Positions 45,804 through 56,722 of a DNA stretch of 64,000 nt are shown here, in pieces (within the stretch, counting starts at the first letter, position 1; every line of letters starts with the position of its first letter). A program made the position numbers and the translations under genes. The stretch is from Gari tellinella (taxonomy: Eukaryota; Mollusca; Bivalvia; Cardiida; Psammobiidae), in contig OV277856.1 of NCBI GenBank assembly GCA_922989275.2, positions 87,253,038 to 87,317,037 of the forward strand. Reading direction: 5' to 3'. The notes below the pieces were generated by a model. It saw nothing but the letters and a program-made list of their open reading frames with translations, was not told the origin of the DNA and made no database searches.

Positions 45804-45829
45804 TCTACAAATGTTTGTTTCTTAATTTA

Positions 45830-46037
45830 CCCCTTCACTGTCTTACCCTAAGTACATTGATTATTTGCAAACAATTTGGATCATGATCAGACGCCGCATT
45901 ACGCGTCGTCTGATCAGAGACCAAATTGTTTGCAAATAAATTCAATATACCTTAAGTCAAATAACTTAAAATCTAAGATTGAGAAATAAAAGCAGGCGAA
46001 AATATTTTAAAGCTCATGACGTCATGTCAATGGAGGG
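45830..46037 (+). mobile_element. MITE-A with type-1 hairpin
   Basis: CCCCTTCACTGTCTTACCC to GTCAATGGAGGG. Hairpin 45868-45932, in which both arms carry CAATTTGG/CCAAATTG, a paired departure from CAGTTTGG. Confidence 0.8.
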
Positions 46038-46184
46038 TTTAAATACATTCCAAATTTGAAAAACGTAGAATAATATCATTGCATGATAAGGGTTGAAGTT
46101 TCATATTACGCTGACATGTACACGTGTTACTAACTCTGATGAGTGAGAGATAGACGGAAAAATGGACAGATGATATAAATGCAA

Positions 46185-46350
46185 AAATAAATGAATTAAT
46201 TGAAAGAATAATCGATGCCAGAATGAATGAATGAATGAATGACTAAATTAATTGAATAAATGCATTATTGAAAAAAGAATGAATGAATGAATGAATGAAT
46301 GAACGAATAAATGTTGAACGAATAAATGAATGAATGAATGAATGAATAAA
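46185..46350 (+). repeat. (GAAT)n microsatellite
   Basis: Imperfect GAAT/GAATAAAT runs in three blocks, the longest at about 46279-46305. Confidence 0.9.
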
Positions 46351-46545
46351 ATTCCTAATATCAGTTCGGCCAAACTTGTGTTGAGCGGCCATTTGAAAGA
46401 GTAATAAATGTTAGATGTGGTCAATTAGACTGGGTCAACTAATGTGAAGACAAATATCATACAGAAAATGTATTGATAATACCATATCATATCATAACAT
46501 CTAGCAAAATAACCATGCTCAACACAGGTTTGGTCGTCTTTGTAC

Positions 46546-46793
46546 AGTAGGGAAAATGTTATTCTCTCTCAGTCAACGGGTTAATGCTGAAACAATTATT
46601 TCCATTGCAAACAGTTTATATCCAGATCAGACGCCTGGTAACCAGGCGTCTGATCTGGATATAAACCGTTTGCCACTCAATTATTAAATATAACTGTTAA
46701 CTGTTTTCAATTATCATCCATTTTCTACACTTTACTGAGTAGCATTTGCCATTAGTTTTGTTTCAATGGGAAAGAATGTCGTTTTCTCTACGG
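46546..46793 (+). mobile_element. MITE-C, complete, type-1 hairpin TGG/CCA variant
   Basis: TA at 46544-46545 and 46794-46795. Ends CAGTAGGGAAAATGTTATTC and TCTCTACGG. Hairpin 46608-46672 has 31-base arms with one mismatch; the core reads CCTGGTAACCAGG and the arms TATATCC/GGATATA, all paired changes. Confidence 0.88.
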
Positions 46794-46799
46794 TATTCT

Positions 46800-47625
46800 T
46801 GTAGTATTTTATGTGGGTGTACAAAAAACAAGACGCCGAGAACTGTCATGCCTTACTAACCGGCAACTCAAAAGAATAGGAATCATCAATATTTCATACA
46901 TCTGACAGCTTAATGAAGGGCAAAGGTAAAGCAGAAAGTTCGAGATTTATGTCATCTTTGTTCTGTGTTCGGTTAGATGTATTTAATTTCTGCGAGCGGC
47001 CGCTTAAATAGAGTTTGATTGCAAATTATAGCTCAAATGCCTAGTGTTGTACAAACGTCCAAAACTGTATCGTGTTTATTGGTCATGGTCGTACTTAAGC
47101 ACGGATTGCAACATAAAATATCCAAAAGGCTCCTTCAAAAAGACATTCATTACTGTTGTCCGTCAGTGCACAGCAATCTGTATTACTTGTTTCCAGGCAT
47201 TTTTCAGTTGTATTTATTCAATACAGGTTTTAATGCAAGTATATGATTTTTGGTACAAGCCCAAATAATTACTGACGGGTTTGAGTCTATGGGAGTTCAA
47301 GGGCATCATTTTCGTGAAGAACAAGCGAAATTAATGCAAAGTGGTATAAATAGTAACACTAATAAACAATCAAATATGTATCTAACGGCTTTGAAATAAT
47401 GCATTTCGAAGAATTTTGAGGTCGTGTTACACAAATGGTATTTGTGTGCAAGACAAAGAAAAATAGAATAGCCATAATGTTTAAGTGCTTGCGACTTGGC
47501 CTATGTCCTGCAATGGGAAGTCATACCACTTAGGATAGTTTTTTGCTCCTACAAAATTTGGTTATTTAAAATAAGTTTGATTGTTATTATTATAAACTCA
47601 ATGCCCTCAAACATAGACCCAATAC
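46800..47625. other. No gene; one type-2 fragment
   Basis: GGCAAAGGTAAAGCAGAAAG at 46919-46938 is a type-2 arm without its partner. Short overlapping frames at 47019-47268 show no domain. Confidence 0.4.
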
Positions 47626-47631
47626 TTCAAC

Positions 47632-48141
47632 TAGAATGGACAATACATTATTCGTTCCCAATAAAAAAAATCAATGCTGGTAACCTAATTCTTATGCCCA
47701 TTGGAAACAGTTTGGAACCAAACAGACTTCGGGTTACAGTGGAGAATCTTTTATTCTTTCCCGTTTAAAACGCAAACGTACGCAAACGCAAAGCACTAAA
47801 ATGTAGAAAATAACAACTTTTGGACAATTCTGATAATTCTTGTTTATCTTTGTGGCAAACAGTTTGAAGCCTGATCAGACGCCGGGTTACCCGGCGTCTG
47901 ATCTGGCTCCAAACTGTTTGCACTGCAAATAATAGTTTTAGCGTAAACGCGTTTATTGGGAATGAATAACACATTCTCCACTGTACCCGTACCCGGCTTC
48001 TGGTCAGACTTCAAACATTTTACCAATCTGATTAACGAAAGGTCATTGACATATTCAAATGGTTTTCATTTTCTACATTGAGTGCAATGCGTGTTGCATT
48101 TTGTGTCGTTTGAAAAGTAACGAATAACGTATTCTCCACTG
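47632..48141 (+). mobile_element. MITE-C interrupted by another MITE-C
   Basis: The left half (ATGGACAATACATTATTCGT to CTTCGGGTTA, ending 47736) and the right half (TACCCG.. from 47984 through GGCTTCTGGTCAGAC to ATTCTCCACTG and TA) lie either side of the complete copy at 47737-47983. The break is at the TA of the GGTTACC hairpin loop. Confidence 0.75.
47737..47983 (-). mobile_element. MITE-C, complete, nested
   Basis: TA at 47735-47736 and 47984-47985, 247 bp. Ends CAGTGGAGAATCTTTTATTC and ACACATTCTCCACTG. Hairpin 47856-47920 with core GCCGGGTTACCCGGC. Confidence 0.92.
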
Positions 48142-48149
48142 TACCATAT

Positions 48150-49090
48150 CAAAGATAGACGGTTTTCTTCAAGAACTCTTGTCTCCCTTGAATACGAACT
48201 AAGATTGATAAACTAATTTCTACGTGAACTTGCACTTGAGGCAAACAGATTTGATCTACATAGGCTCCTATCTGACCCGGAGTTTGATAAGTGCCCACAC
48301 TTATTGAGACATTGCTACATTACTAATGTTATTCACTTATTTTTACGTTGTCAAGCAGTGATTGGCCTCAGCCAATTATTTTCCCTTTGTCTTTCACAAT
48401 AGTGAAGACCGACTTGTGAAACTGAAATTAGCGGTTGCTCATCAGAGTCTGCATTATTTGCTAATCAATATTAATGTTTCCGGTGTTTAAACCATTGCAC
48501 TGTCCTTTACTCACGTTTATATGCTGATGTAAAATCGTCCAATTAGCAATAGGGCTCAATTCCTTCAGCTATATACTAGGGCATTAACTGGCGAAAGGAC
48601 ATTTTGGCATAAATAAGCCTCCAGGTGCCTGGTGCTTTACCTATTTTCCCACCGAACAAGATTACGATTTCTTGCAATACTTGCGATAGTTAACGCACGA
48701 ATGATTGTGATACATGCAACCAGCATGACTCCATACACACTTATAGACTAAACCTAAGTACATCGACAATTCAATGTCAAAACACAGTACACATGTGCAA
48801 GACAAGCATATGCTGAATGTAGAAAAAAAGTAATGCAGGAAGCTCATAAAGGAAATTTCTGTAGTTCTTTATTTCTGCATGTACATGTAGTTGCAACTCG
48901 TTTTAAATACTATGTGTATACTTTATGTCGAATGGTCGCTGAATGCCAGTTTGATTGTATTTGACAATGCTTTTTCCAGACATTGCAGTCCTGATGTTAA
49001 TTAGCTTTGTTCGCTACCCTTGGTGAATTATCGCCCATTTGATGTAGTCTGGCATGGCTCTATCAGATACAGACACAGACAGTGCTGCGC
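48150..49090. other. No gene; one weak type-2-like hairpin
   Basis: GTAATGCAGGAAGCTC with TTTCTGTAGTTCTTTATTTC at 48828-48886 is an eroded CAGAAAGC hairpin; nothing else recognised. Confidence 0.4.
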
Positions 49091-49095
49091 TTGAA

Positions 49096-49334
49096 GCCTT
49101 TCACTCTCAATGACGCCAACAAGCGCGTTTGCAAACAGTTTGGTATCTGATCAGACGCCGCGTAACGCGGCGTCTGATAAGGACACAAACTCATTGACAC
49201 TCGTTTCGAAATTACGTCAGTCATATTGCCTTATATCTAACTTTGAAACGATATTGCAGACAACAATATTGAAGCAGACGACACTATTGTGGTGAATGGT
49301 TAAACAACTCCCGACAAATTTGATCATGAAAGGG
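49096..49334 (+). mobile_element. MITE-A with type-1 hairpin
   Basis: CCTTTCACTCTCAATGACGC start; end GATCATGAAAGGG with TTAA at 49335-49338. Hairpin 49132-49196, core GCCGCGTAACGCGGC. Internal TGCAGACAACAATATTGAAG. Confidence 0.88.
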
Positions 49335-49845
49335 TTAAAACATCTTCTATAGTACTTTGATAGATATAATTTTTTGAGATTTGAGAACACAAAGGTTAAT
49401 GAATCAGTGTCATTTTCTTTAAATTCTGAAACATTGATCATTCAAATTATTACATTGCACCAAAATGATTTATAATGTTTTTTCTGAAATTGTTGAAGGT
49501 TCATAAGCGTTCACTACAACCACGAAAAGGGGCTTAACTCTTACCATGCATATCGACATGGCAGTTGTCCTTTAAAGCAATGTTGATGCTTCCCTTAGAA
49601 CTTAATTAACAACCAGATTTTATCATGAATCTGTGAATACAATGTATGCAGTTCCGTAGGGTATACTTTGATACAAATCTACAGCAGAACACACAATTAA
49701 GTCAGTTATATAACTTGTATAATCATGAAACTATGATTTTAAATTTTCAATACAACTCATGAACAACAAATAAATCATGCTGAGATATCAGATTTAAAGT
49801 AATGATACACCAACCAATGCCTGCTGGAACTCGGGCATAGCATTA

Positions 49846-50050
49846 CAGCAAAACCTCTCTATTACGGCCACTTAATTCTGTTCATTATGTGGGGTTTAAG
49901 ACAGGTGACTGCTTAAGGCAAGGTGACAGTGAAACAGAAAGCTCCTTTAGGAGCTTTCTGTTTCACTGTCACCTTGTTTTTAGCTGTCACCTGTTTTTTA
50001 TACAGTCAATTAGCCTTCTTATTAGTGATCGAAATAGAGAGGTTTTACTG
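49846..50050 (+). mobile_element. MITE-B, complete, type-2 hairpin
   Basis: TA at 49844-49845 and 50051-50052, 205 bp. Ends CAGCAAAACCTCTCTATTAC and AGAGAGGTTTTACTG. Arms CAAGGTGACAGTGAAACAGA pair perfectly across AAGCTCCTTTAGGAGCTT. Confidence 0.95.
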
Positions 50051-50054
50051 TATA

Positions 50055-50500
50055 ACATTAAAGGCTCTTGAACTAAGTTGCACTTGTGAACGTAACAAGA
50101 AAATCGGCTACGTGTAAACAAGTACTCGAATGATATCAAAGATAAGTCTATCAGAAAAGGTTGAATAAACCTTGCATCAAGCGACCACTAACTGAAATAG
50201 CGCATGGAAGGTCTGATTAAGACAAATGACGGCTTAATACTAAATATAATCATCCTACATTAAGTAAGCATCTGCTTCTAAGACTATCAACAGAGTTTCT
50301 TTTGTGCTATTGCTTATTGCAAGATTGGCTGTATTATATTGCAAATTGGAATATTATTCTTGAAAGCTGTTGTTGACTTACTTATGTTGCATTACGAGAT
50401 TATGTTCTTTATACATTAACACAGGTTTGCCAAAACACATTTTCGGTGTTATGCCAGCTCGAAGAAAGACTTGTTGATTATTCTACAGATAGAATCTGAT
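50055..50500. other. No gene recognised
   Basis: No coding or repeat signal seen. Confidence 0.4.
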
Positions 50501-50502
50501 GA

Positions 50503-50577
50503 TAGTCTAAATCAAGATTGAACGTAAAGCAGAACGCTCACCCAGGAGCATTCTGTTTTACGCTTATCTTGTTTTAG
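50503..50577. repeat. Type-2 hairpin without element ends
   Basis: AAATCAAGATTGAACGTAAA and complement around AGAACGCTCACCCAGGAGCA. Confidence 0.6.
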
Positions 50578-50765
50578 GTATTTGCTTCCAATAACTCATT
50601 CAACCCTGAACCTTTTAATTGACAATTTCAATTTCCAATAACATTGAAACGTTTGTTGATTTATGAGTATTAAGGGTTGATTTAAACAACATATTGCAAA
50701 CCGACAAGCAGTGCAGACCATGATCCCTATGTTCAGTGCCTACACTATTTCACTATTAACATGTA

Positions 50766-50945
50766 CAGTAAAACCTCTCTATTACGACAACTAAATTGTG
50801 TTAATTATTAGGTGTGTACGACATGTCGCTGCTTAAAGCAAGGTTGAGCTATCTGTTTTACTGTCATCTTGCTTTAAGCTGTCACCTGTCTTTTATACAA
50901 TCAATTAAGCTGGGGTTTAGTGGTCGTAATAGAGAGGTTTTACTG
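50766..50945 (+). mobile_element. MITE-B with collapsed hairpin
   Basis: TA at 50764-50765 and 50946-50947. Both ends are typical, but the left arm is shortened (GCAAGGTTGAGCTATCTG), leaving 180 bp. Confidence 0.88.
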
Positions 50946-51389
50946 TACACTGTTTGTTACTGACGATTATACTCGTCCCTAGGGTTCACTGTATTAGAAT
51001 ACGAAAACAACTTTCTTTCGAGTGATATCTATACCTGGATTTTAATGCAGTGACAGGCGGTTAAACAGCTGCTTTTTCCTGGAAGATATGTTTCACCAAT
51101 ATTTGGTTGAACTACTCTCCTGTAAGCCATAGAAATGCTCTAATAGTTATGAGGTTTTAACTGTTTGTTTAAGTACAAGTTCTCTGCTCAAAGTCTATCG
51201 TTACATGAAAATGTGGAAAATATAACTATAATTATATATAAAAAGTGTATTGAACTGATAACCCAATTGTTGTTGTTTATTATATATCCAATATGCTTCT
51301 CGGTACATACAAATGTCCTCCCTTGTTAACCCATTTATTACTTTGAATTTTGATTGACGTTTACGATGCTAAGCGCCACCTGACTTAAT

Positions 51390-51460
51390 CTTGCGAACAG
51401 TTTGGACCGGGATCAGGTACCTGGTGAAATTTGGTGTGATCTGGATGTAATATGCATGAC
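51390..51460. repeat. Type-1 half hairpin
   Basis: GCGAACAGTTTGGACCGGGA left arm, with eroded partner. Confidence 0.45.
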
Positions 51461-51565
51461 CTCCTCGTAATGCTGCTTCGTATACCAAAACATGGATTAA
51501 AGTTAATGAACCCTAATGCGATCGGGCCAATGTCGGTCAATAACGAAATTTGACGGAGAGCGATC

Positions 51566-51647
51566 GGCCATTCTCGTCAATTGCGGCCCTGTTCCAAACC
51601 ATGCTAAAGCATGGTTCGGAACAGGGCGGCAGTTGACGAGATTGGCC
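51566..51647. repeat. 82-bp palindrome, separate family
   Basis: GGCCATTCTCGTCAATTGCG and complement enclose CCTGTTCCAAACCATGCT, AA and its complement, with few mismatches. A related GGCCAATGTCGGTCAATAAC precedes at 51526. Confidence 0.75.
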
Positions 51648-51756
51648 TATTGCTATACATCGAGTTCCGATTTGTGTTTAATCTAAGTAAGGGTCATCAA
51701 CCTTTAAACTAGATGTAACTTTGTTATTTACACAAATGGAAGCAGACGATTATTAA

Positions 51757-52001
51757 CCCTTTACCTGATAGCATTATTTCTAGTATTGAAGATATGTGAC
51801 TACTTAAAGCAGGTTGAAAGTAAAGCAGACTGCGCCCTAAGGCGCATTCTGCTTTACTTTCAGCCTGCTTTAAGCTATTAACTGCAAGAATAAGGAAAGT
51901 ATTAAATATGACACATATTCATTACGGTATAATTTGGAACTATTTTCTTCAGCGGATGAATAAAATGAATGTGCTAAAAGTCGCTTCTATAAGGGAAAGG
52001 G
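51757..52001 (+). mobile_element. MITE-D, complete, type-2 hairpin
   Basis: TTAA at 51753-51756 and 52002-52005, 245 bp; ends CCCTTTACCTGATAG and AAGGGAAAGGG. It is inserted right after GGAAGCAGACGAT, a MITE-A-like flank. Confidence 0.93.
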
Positions 52002-52009
52002 TTAAGCGG

Positions 52010-52675
52010 ACCAAGGGTTCCTCCCATATCGACAGTTTTGCTGTACTCTAATCTTGCTTACATGTTACATGTACTCGCACTCAATATACACTAACAAACT
52101 TGACCTCGGTATTTAATGCAAAAGATTGCTTAAAAATACAAGTTTCCGGGTTTGTTGAACATCGTAAATAAATGTATTGTTGAGTGATCATGATATTAGG
52201 TTTTACAGTATCTTTAGGAAGAACTTGCCAAAAGAAGGTTTATTGATTTGATCCAAAGTTTCTCATCGATAACGACATTATGTGCAATTGATATGCTTTT
52301 GTAGTCTGTTATCAGTTTTGAAATTAAGTTTGCTCCTGTATTCTTTGCTCAGCCATGTCAAGACAGCTATTAAATATTCGATTCACTCAATGGAATACAT
52401 GAAACACGGCGCGACTAAAGATGGTCTAGTCTGGTCACGGCATACGTCACAAAAGGGTTTGCAAAATGGGCAATACGGATTCCCTTGCAGACAAACGGCA
52501 ACTTGAGACTGCAAAGAAAAAGCTTGTCTAACACTTTATACTTGACCTCTCTTGGAATTTCAAATCTGCTTTGACAGACTACATATAAAGCCGTTTAGAA
52601 GATCTCATACAACAGCTCTACAGTCAGTTAATGAACCAAAGGACAAATGATGATAAATGGCAATGGCTGACAAAT
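52010..52675. other. No gene recognised
   Basis: A 74-codon frame at 52282-52506 has no domain; no repeats. Confidence 0.4.
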
Positions 52676-52680
52676 ACACA

Positions 52681-52882
52681 CAGTAAACTACTCTATAAGG
52701 ACGAATAAAATGAAGGCGTAGTGATTAATCAAAGGCAATTGGTCGCCTAAAGCAAGTGGAAAGTAAAACGAAGCTCCAAAAGGTGATATTTCTGTTTTAC
52801 TTTCATTTTGTTTTAAGCAATCACCTGCGTTAAACACCAATATATTTACATTTCTTAGTGATCGTAACGGAAGAGTTTACAG
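52681..52882 (+). mobile_element. MITE-B, diverged
   Basis: CAGTAAACTACTCTATAAGG, hairpin GCAAGTGGAAAGTAAAACGA with TTTACTTTCATTTTGTTTTA, end GTAACGGAAGAGTTTAC. Confidence 0.65.
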
Positions 52883-52923
52883 TACTGGTGTATAGAATGA
52901 TACGATACACCTCTTGGTCAAAG

Positions 52924-53018
52924 GTTATAAAGCGTTTGACTCAGACTCAACTCAGGCTCATATCTGACCAATCAAATGCTTGAGAACACACTCAGACTCA
53001 ACTCAAACGCTTTATAAC
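52924..53018. mobile_element. MITE-E, shortened
   Basis: GTTATAAAGCGTTTGA and TCAAACGCTTTATAAC ends. The middle has ATCTGACCAATCAAATGCTT on one side only. Confidence 0.8.
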
Positions 53019-53029
53019 ATTCGAGCCTG

Positions 53030-54645
53030 GTGAAACACTGCGTTGTCTAAAGTGTATGACTATTACATTGTTTAGGTGCTACACACGTGAAGCATATTTT
53101 GTATAATATCTGAAAAAACGAACATAAATTGAATCTTTTATACCATGCTACAAACATACAATGAATAGCTGCATACTGCATTCAAAAGCATAATACAATC
53201 GAAAACTGATTATACGAAATTGCTTATGTCGAACCTACCCCTAATTTATACTCAATGCGTAGCTAATACATATTTCCCTTTCAATAAGGGTAGGTTCGAC
53301 ATAAGCGAATTCAGCCTATTTGGAGACGACTGTTTACAAAAATACCAGGATGCCAAAAGAGTGACATAGACTTCAGCCGACGTATCGGGTTATTTATTTG
53401 CACAAGGCCATATTCCCGACCCCTACTGAGACAAAACATATGTAAGTACCATTCGTTATTGATTAAGACAGGTGAAGCCAATCTAGTGCTTAAACTAATC
53501 TGGAAATAAATCAAAGGATAGCCATTATTGTTCTAAAAAAACATATTAACCCAACGAATGCCAAGTCCGATTATATCAGTGCTTGCAAAAATCTGGATCA
53601 AGATCAGACACCGCATGATCAAAACGGTTTAACATTTACTTTATATGTATTTGTATCTACATATATGTAATATGTCAAATGCCAAAATTCTTAATTTTCG
53701 ATATAAAAGTAGACGACAATTTAGCAGCCAGCCGACGCTACAGCAGTAATTGTGTCAGACGGGTTATGTCGTCATAGTGACAGGGAAATTGTTCATGGAT
53801 TTATTCCAATGCTTCATTTATCACAAAATGTTGGACACGCAAAACATAATTGCTATGAAGTATGTTCTGCTTCGCTGTTTACGGTAACGTCATCGCAAAT
53901 GATGTCATTTGGTGTCTAGCTACATGCAGCGCTTGTGGACGAAAAAGTTTGGCCTGAGCCCAAAAAGCGATATTTCACTAGTGGATTACGACTTTTATAT
54001 AATGACTTTATTCCACTCCCCGACCGCAAATTATGTGATAAATATATATTCCACACCCACTACCAGCGTGGCATTTTGACTCTTAGTCAAATCAAGCCTA
54101 TGTAAATGTCACAATGAGTTTAGGCGATAAATGGTTCAGTCCAATACATGTATATAAGTGTACTGTAAAAAAATTCTAGTGAGCACGGACGGACATGTCA
54201 ATCACTAAATGCCTCCAACAGCGGTAGACGCCGAGGCACAACACGTCCGTTTTTCAGGAGAACTTAACCATATTTTCAAACACGGCATGATTATTAGTGC
54301 TTTTACAATACGCCACATCTGTGATGTTTGATATTTATTGCCAAATCATATACAATCAGAACCAACAACGTTCGATTTCTTGTCAGAAAGCGAGAGAAAA
54401 TACATTAAGGAGTAACATAAATAGACACCAAAGCTTCCCGGAATGCGTAACGAATAATAAGCGGGTTTATTTCTCGAGCAATATGCCAAGATGATTCATT
54501 ACCCTAGTTCCTCGAATAATGTGATAAAATGTAATATTCTCGTCCTGAAAAGGAGGAAATGAAAGGACGATTTGATATATGTTCTTTCGCAGAGTACATG
54601 TACGTAACTGTGTCAGCATTCTTATGGGGTTTTATCGGCGTACTG
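53030..54645. other. No gene; small palindromic MITE and a broken type-1 hairpin inside
   Basis: Apart from the palindrome at 53215-53312 and TTGCAAAAATCTGGATCAAG with a truncated partner at 53583-53630, nothing is recognised. Confidence 0.4.
53215..53312. mobile_element. Small MITE, TTATGTCGAACCTACCC ends
   Basis: CGAAATTGCTTATGTCGAAC and CTACCCCT pair with AGGGTAGGTTCGACATAAGC across a ~35-base loop. Confidence 0.75.
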
Positions 54646-54654
54646 TCCTTGGTA

Positions 54655-54803
54655 CAGTAGGACGGATGTGCCATGTCCCGATAACGTGTTTCTGCTAAAA
54701 CGTCTATGTTCATTGCAAACAGTTTGAGCCAGCTCTACATTTTATTGCATCGCGGTTAGGGTTAGTTTTGTTTAAAAGATTAAGAATTACGTATTTTCCC
54801 CTG
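54655..54803 (+). mobile_element. MITE-C, right hairpin arm missing
   Basis: TA then CAGTAGGACGGATGTG. Left arm GCAAACAGTTTGAGCCAG joins directly to CTCTACATTTTATTGC; end ACGTATTTTCCCCTG. Confidence 0.7.
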
Positions 54804-55082
54804 TGTACGGTGATAAAGAACAATCTGTATATGGTATCCAAAGACATCCAAGCACCATGGAATGAAATTACACCAAACTCTCATTAACACTACATGTACT
54901 CGAAGAAAGGCAATATTCAATGTGTGTGGCGAATTGCAGCATTAAGAGGTTGAAAACAGACTGAAGTTAACGCAAAACTTTCGTCGTAAGTTTACTTCTT
55001 TCATATCATCCGGTTTTGACATAATGTGTTGGAGACTATTATTTCTCACTGAACGAGTTAAAACAAAACTATGACGCTCGTT

Positions 55083-55147
55083 GCAACAGTTCAGAGTCTG
55101 GTCAAGTGCCGGGTAACCCGGCGTCCGATCAGGCTCAAATCTGGATG
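55083..55147. repeat. Type-1 hairpin, MITE-C-like
   Basis: CAACAGTTCAGAGTCTGGTC and right arm GATCAGGCTCAAATCTG, core GCCGGGTAACCCGGC. Confidence 0.6.
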
Positions 55148-55339
55148 CCTCTCAATTGAAAACAAATCGTTAACACTTTTAAAAAAAACTCAAATCATTG
55201 TATACAGTTTATTACATTGAATTTATGATTCGTAACGTGTAAATAGAAAAGAAAAACATATAATCTACTGTAAGGCTTGTTCATAATCCCATAAATTAGT
55301 TTTCGTTTTGAAAGGTCGTAAAGGTTGGACCTTTCTGTA

Positions 55340-55522
55340 CAGTAGAGAGGACGACCGTATGTCGAAATAAACGCGTTTATGCTAAAACTTATTATATGCA
55401 TTGCAAACAGTTTGGAGTCAGGCTCCAAATCATTGACTACTCAAATTCAAACGAATCGTTAGCATTTTGAAAATAATTCCATTTTCGATTTGTTTTGTGA
55501 ATTGCGTTCATGTTTTGTTTAA
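55340..55522 (+). mobile_element. MITE-C left part, broken by MITE-D
   Basis: TA then CAGTAGAGAGGACGACCG. Collapsed hairpin GCAAACAGTTTGGAGTCAGG joined to CTCCAAATCATTG. It runs to GTTCATGTTTTGTTTAA where the D element begins. Confidence 0.7.
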
Positions 55523-55767
55523 CCCTTTACCTGATAGCATTGTTTCTAGTATTGAAAATATGTGACTACTTAAAGCAGGTTGAAAGTAAAGCAGAATGCG
55601 CCCTAAGGCGCATTCTGCTTTACTTTCAGCCTGCTTTAAGCTATTAACTGCTAGAATAAGGAAAGGATTAAATATGACACATATTCATTACGGTATAATT
55701 TGGAACTATTTTCTTCAGCGGATGAATCAAATGAATGTGCTAAAAGTCGCTTCTATAAGGGAAAGGG
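55523..55767 (+). mobile_element. MITE-D, complete, type-2 hairpin
   Basis: TTAA at 55519-55522 and 55768-55771, 245 bp. Nearly identical to the copies at 51757 and 56860, so these are the youngest D copies seen. Confidence 0.95.
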
Positions 55768-55790
55768 TTAAATATGCGAGAACATAGAGG

Positions 55791-55947
55791 ATAACTGTTT
55801 TTTTTCAGTGTAAGATCGAAATTTAATCCATTGAGTGAACATCAGACGTTATATTTTCACGAGTGGCGAAGCCACGAGTGAAAATATAACAGTCTGATGT
55901 TCACGAAATGGATTAAATTCGATCTTACACTGAAAAAACACAGTTAT
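55791..55947. mobile_element. 157-bp near-perfect palindrome
   Basis: ATAACTGTTTTTTTTCAGTG and complement form the outer arms, centre GAGTGGCGAAGCCACGAGTG. A possible partner end TTTATTTATGCTTTT (55951-55965) against AAAAGCATAAATAAA (56305-56319) suggests a larger element to 56319. Confidence 0.85.
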
Positions 55948-55950
55948 TCT

Positions 55951-56319
55951 ATTTATTTATGCTTTTAAGCCACTTTTTAAACGAAATTGTTTAAAAATTG
56001 AAAGCGAACGTACATTATTTATCCCGTGTTGAGCCCCACGTTTTATGTCGAACACATGCGCGTGACAGTTGGCGGGGTATAATGACGTCATCCGAATGAC
56101 TTCGTTGCTCCCGAGTTTGGATTCGTGCTCTCCGGTGAGTAGTTCGCGACAAATCGGACTGCCGGAATTTAACGATAAGACACGATTGACTACGACTCTT
56201 GGGGAGCACTACGGGGAAAATTCCTAATAAAAGCGATTGGTGATAATCCACTGCAGTGGATTACCAAGTGATCATCCACTGCTATATCGTGGTAATCCAC
56301 CGAAAAGCATAAATAAAAC
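55951..56319. mobile_element. Possible element with TTTATTTATGCTTTT inverted ends
   Basis: 15-base inverted ends enclose non-coding sequence, including the perfect hairpin GATAATCCACTGCAGTGGAT near 56244. Confidence 0.5.
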
Positions 56320-56722
56320 GTCTTCTGCACTGTATTATTAATCAACATGCTATTTTTAAGCCCTGGTACATTGTATCTTTCATTCTTTCATCTAGTAATC
56401 AAAAGTACATGTACTTTATTAGCGAAACATGAAATGCATCAAGATAAAACAGTTGACTTATTGATTGAGGCTAACTTTATAAGAATTAAATTAATCTATT
56501 TACAATCTTTTTTATCATGCATGTTAAGATTGAAACTTTCATATAAAGGTCAAACTACAAAGGACCTGTAGCACTGTGGGGAGGGCATACAAAGACGGTC
56601 ATGAATGTGTCTACTATCAAAACATGTATTTAGCTTTTTTGGTATTTTTTACGTAAATAAAATAACGTTTCCTTTATTACAAGCGACCATAAGAGCAAAA
56701 ACATTACAGGTTTATTTTACTA

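Noticed and set aside
24398..49334. Regular hairpins resembling a CRISPR array or rho-independent terminators
   Set aside because: Copies are irregularly spaced, lie inside larger elements with their own ends and target duplications, and the DNA is animal nuclear.
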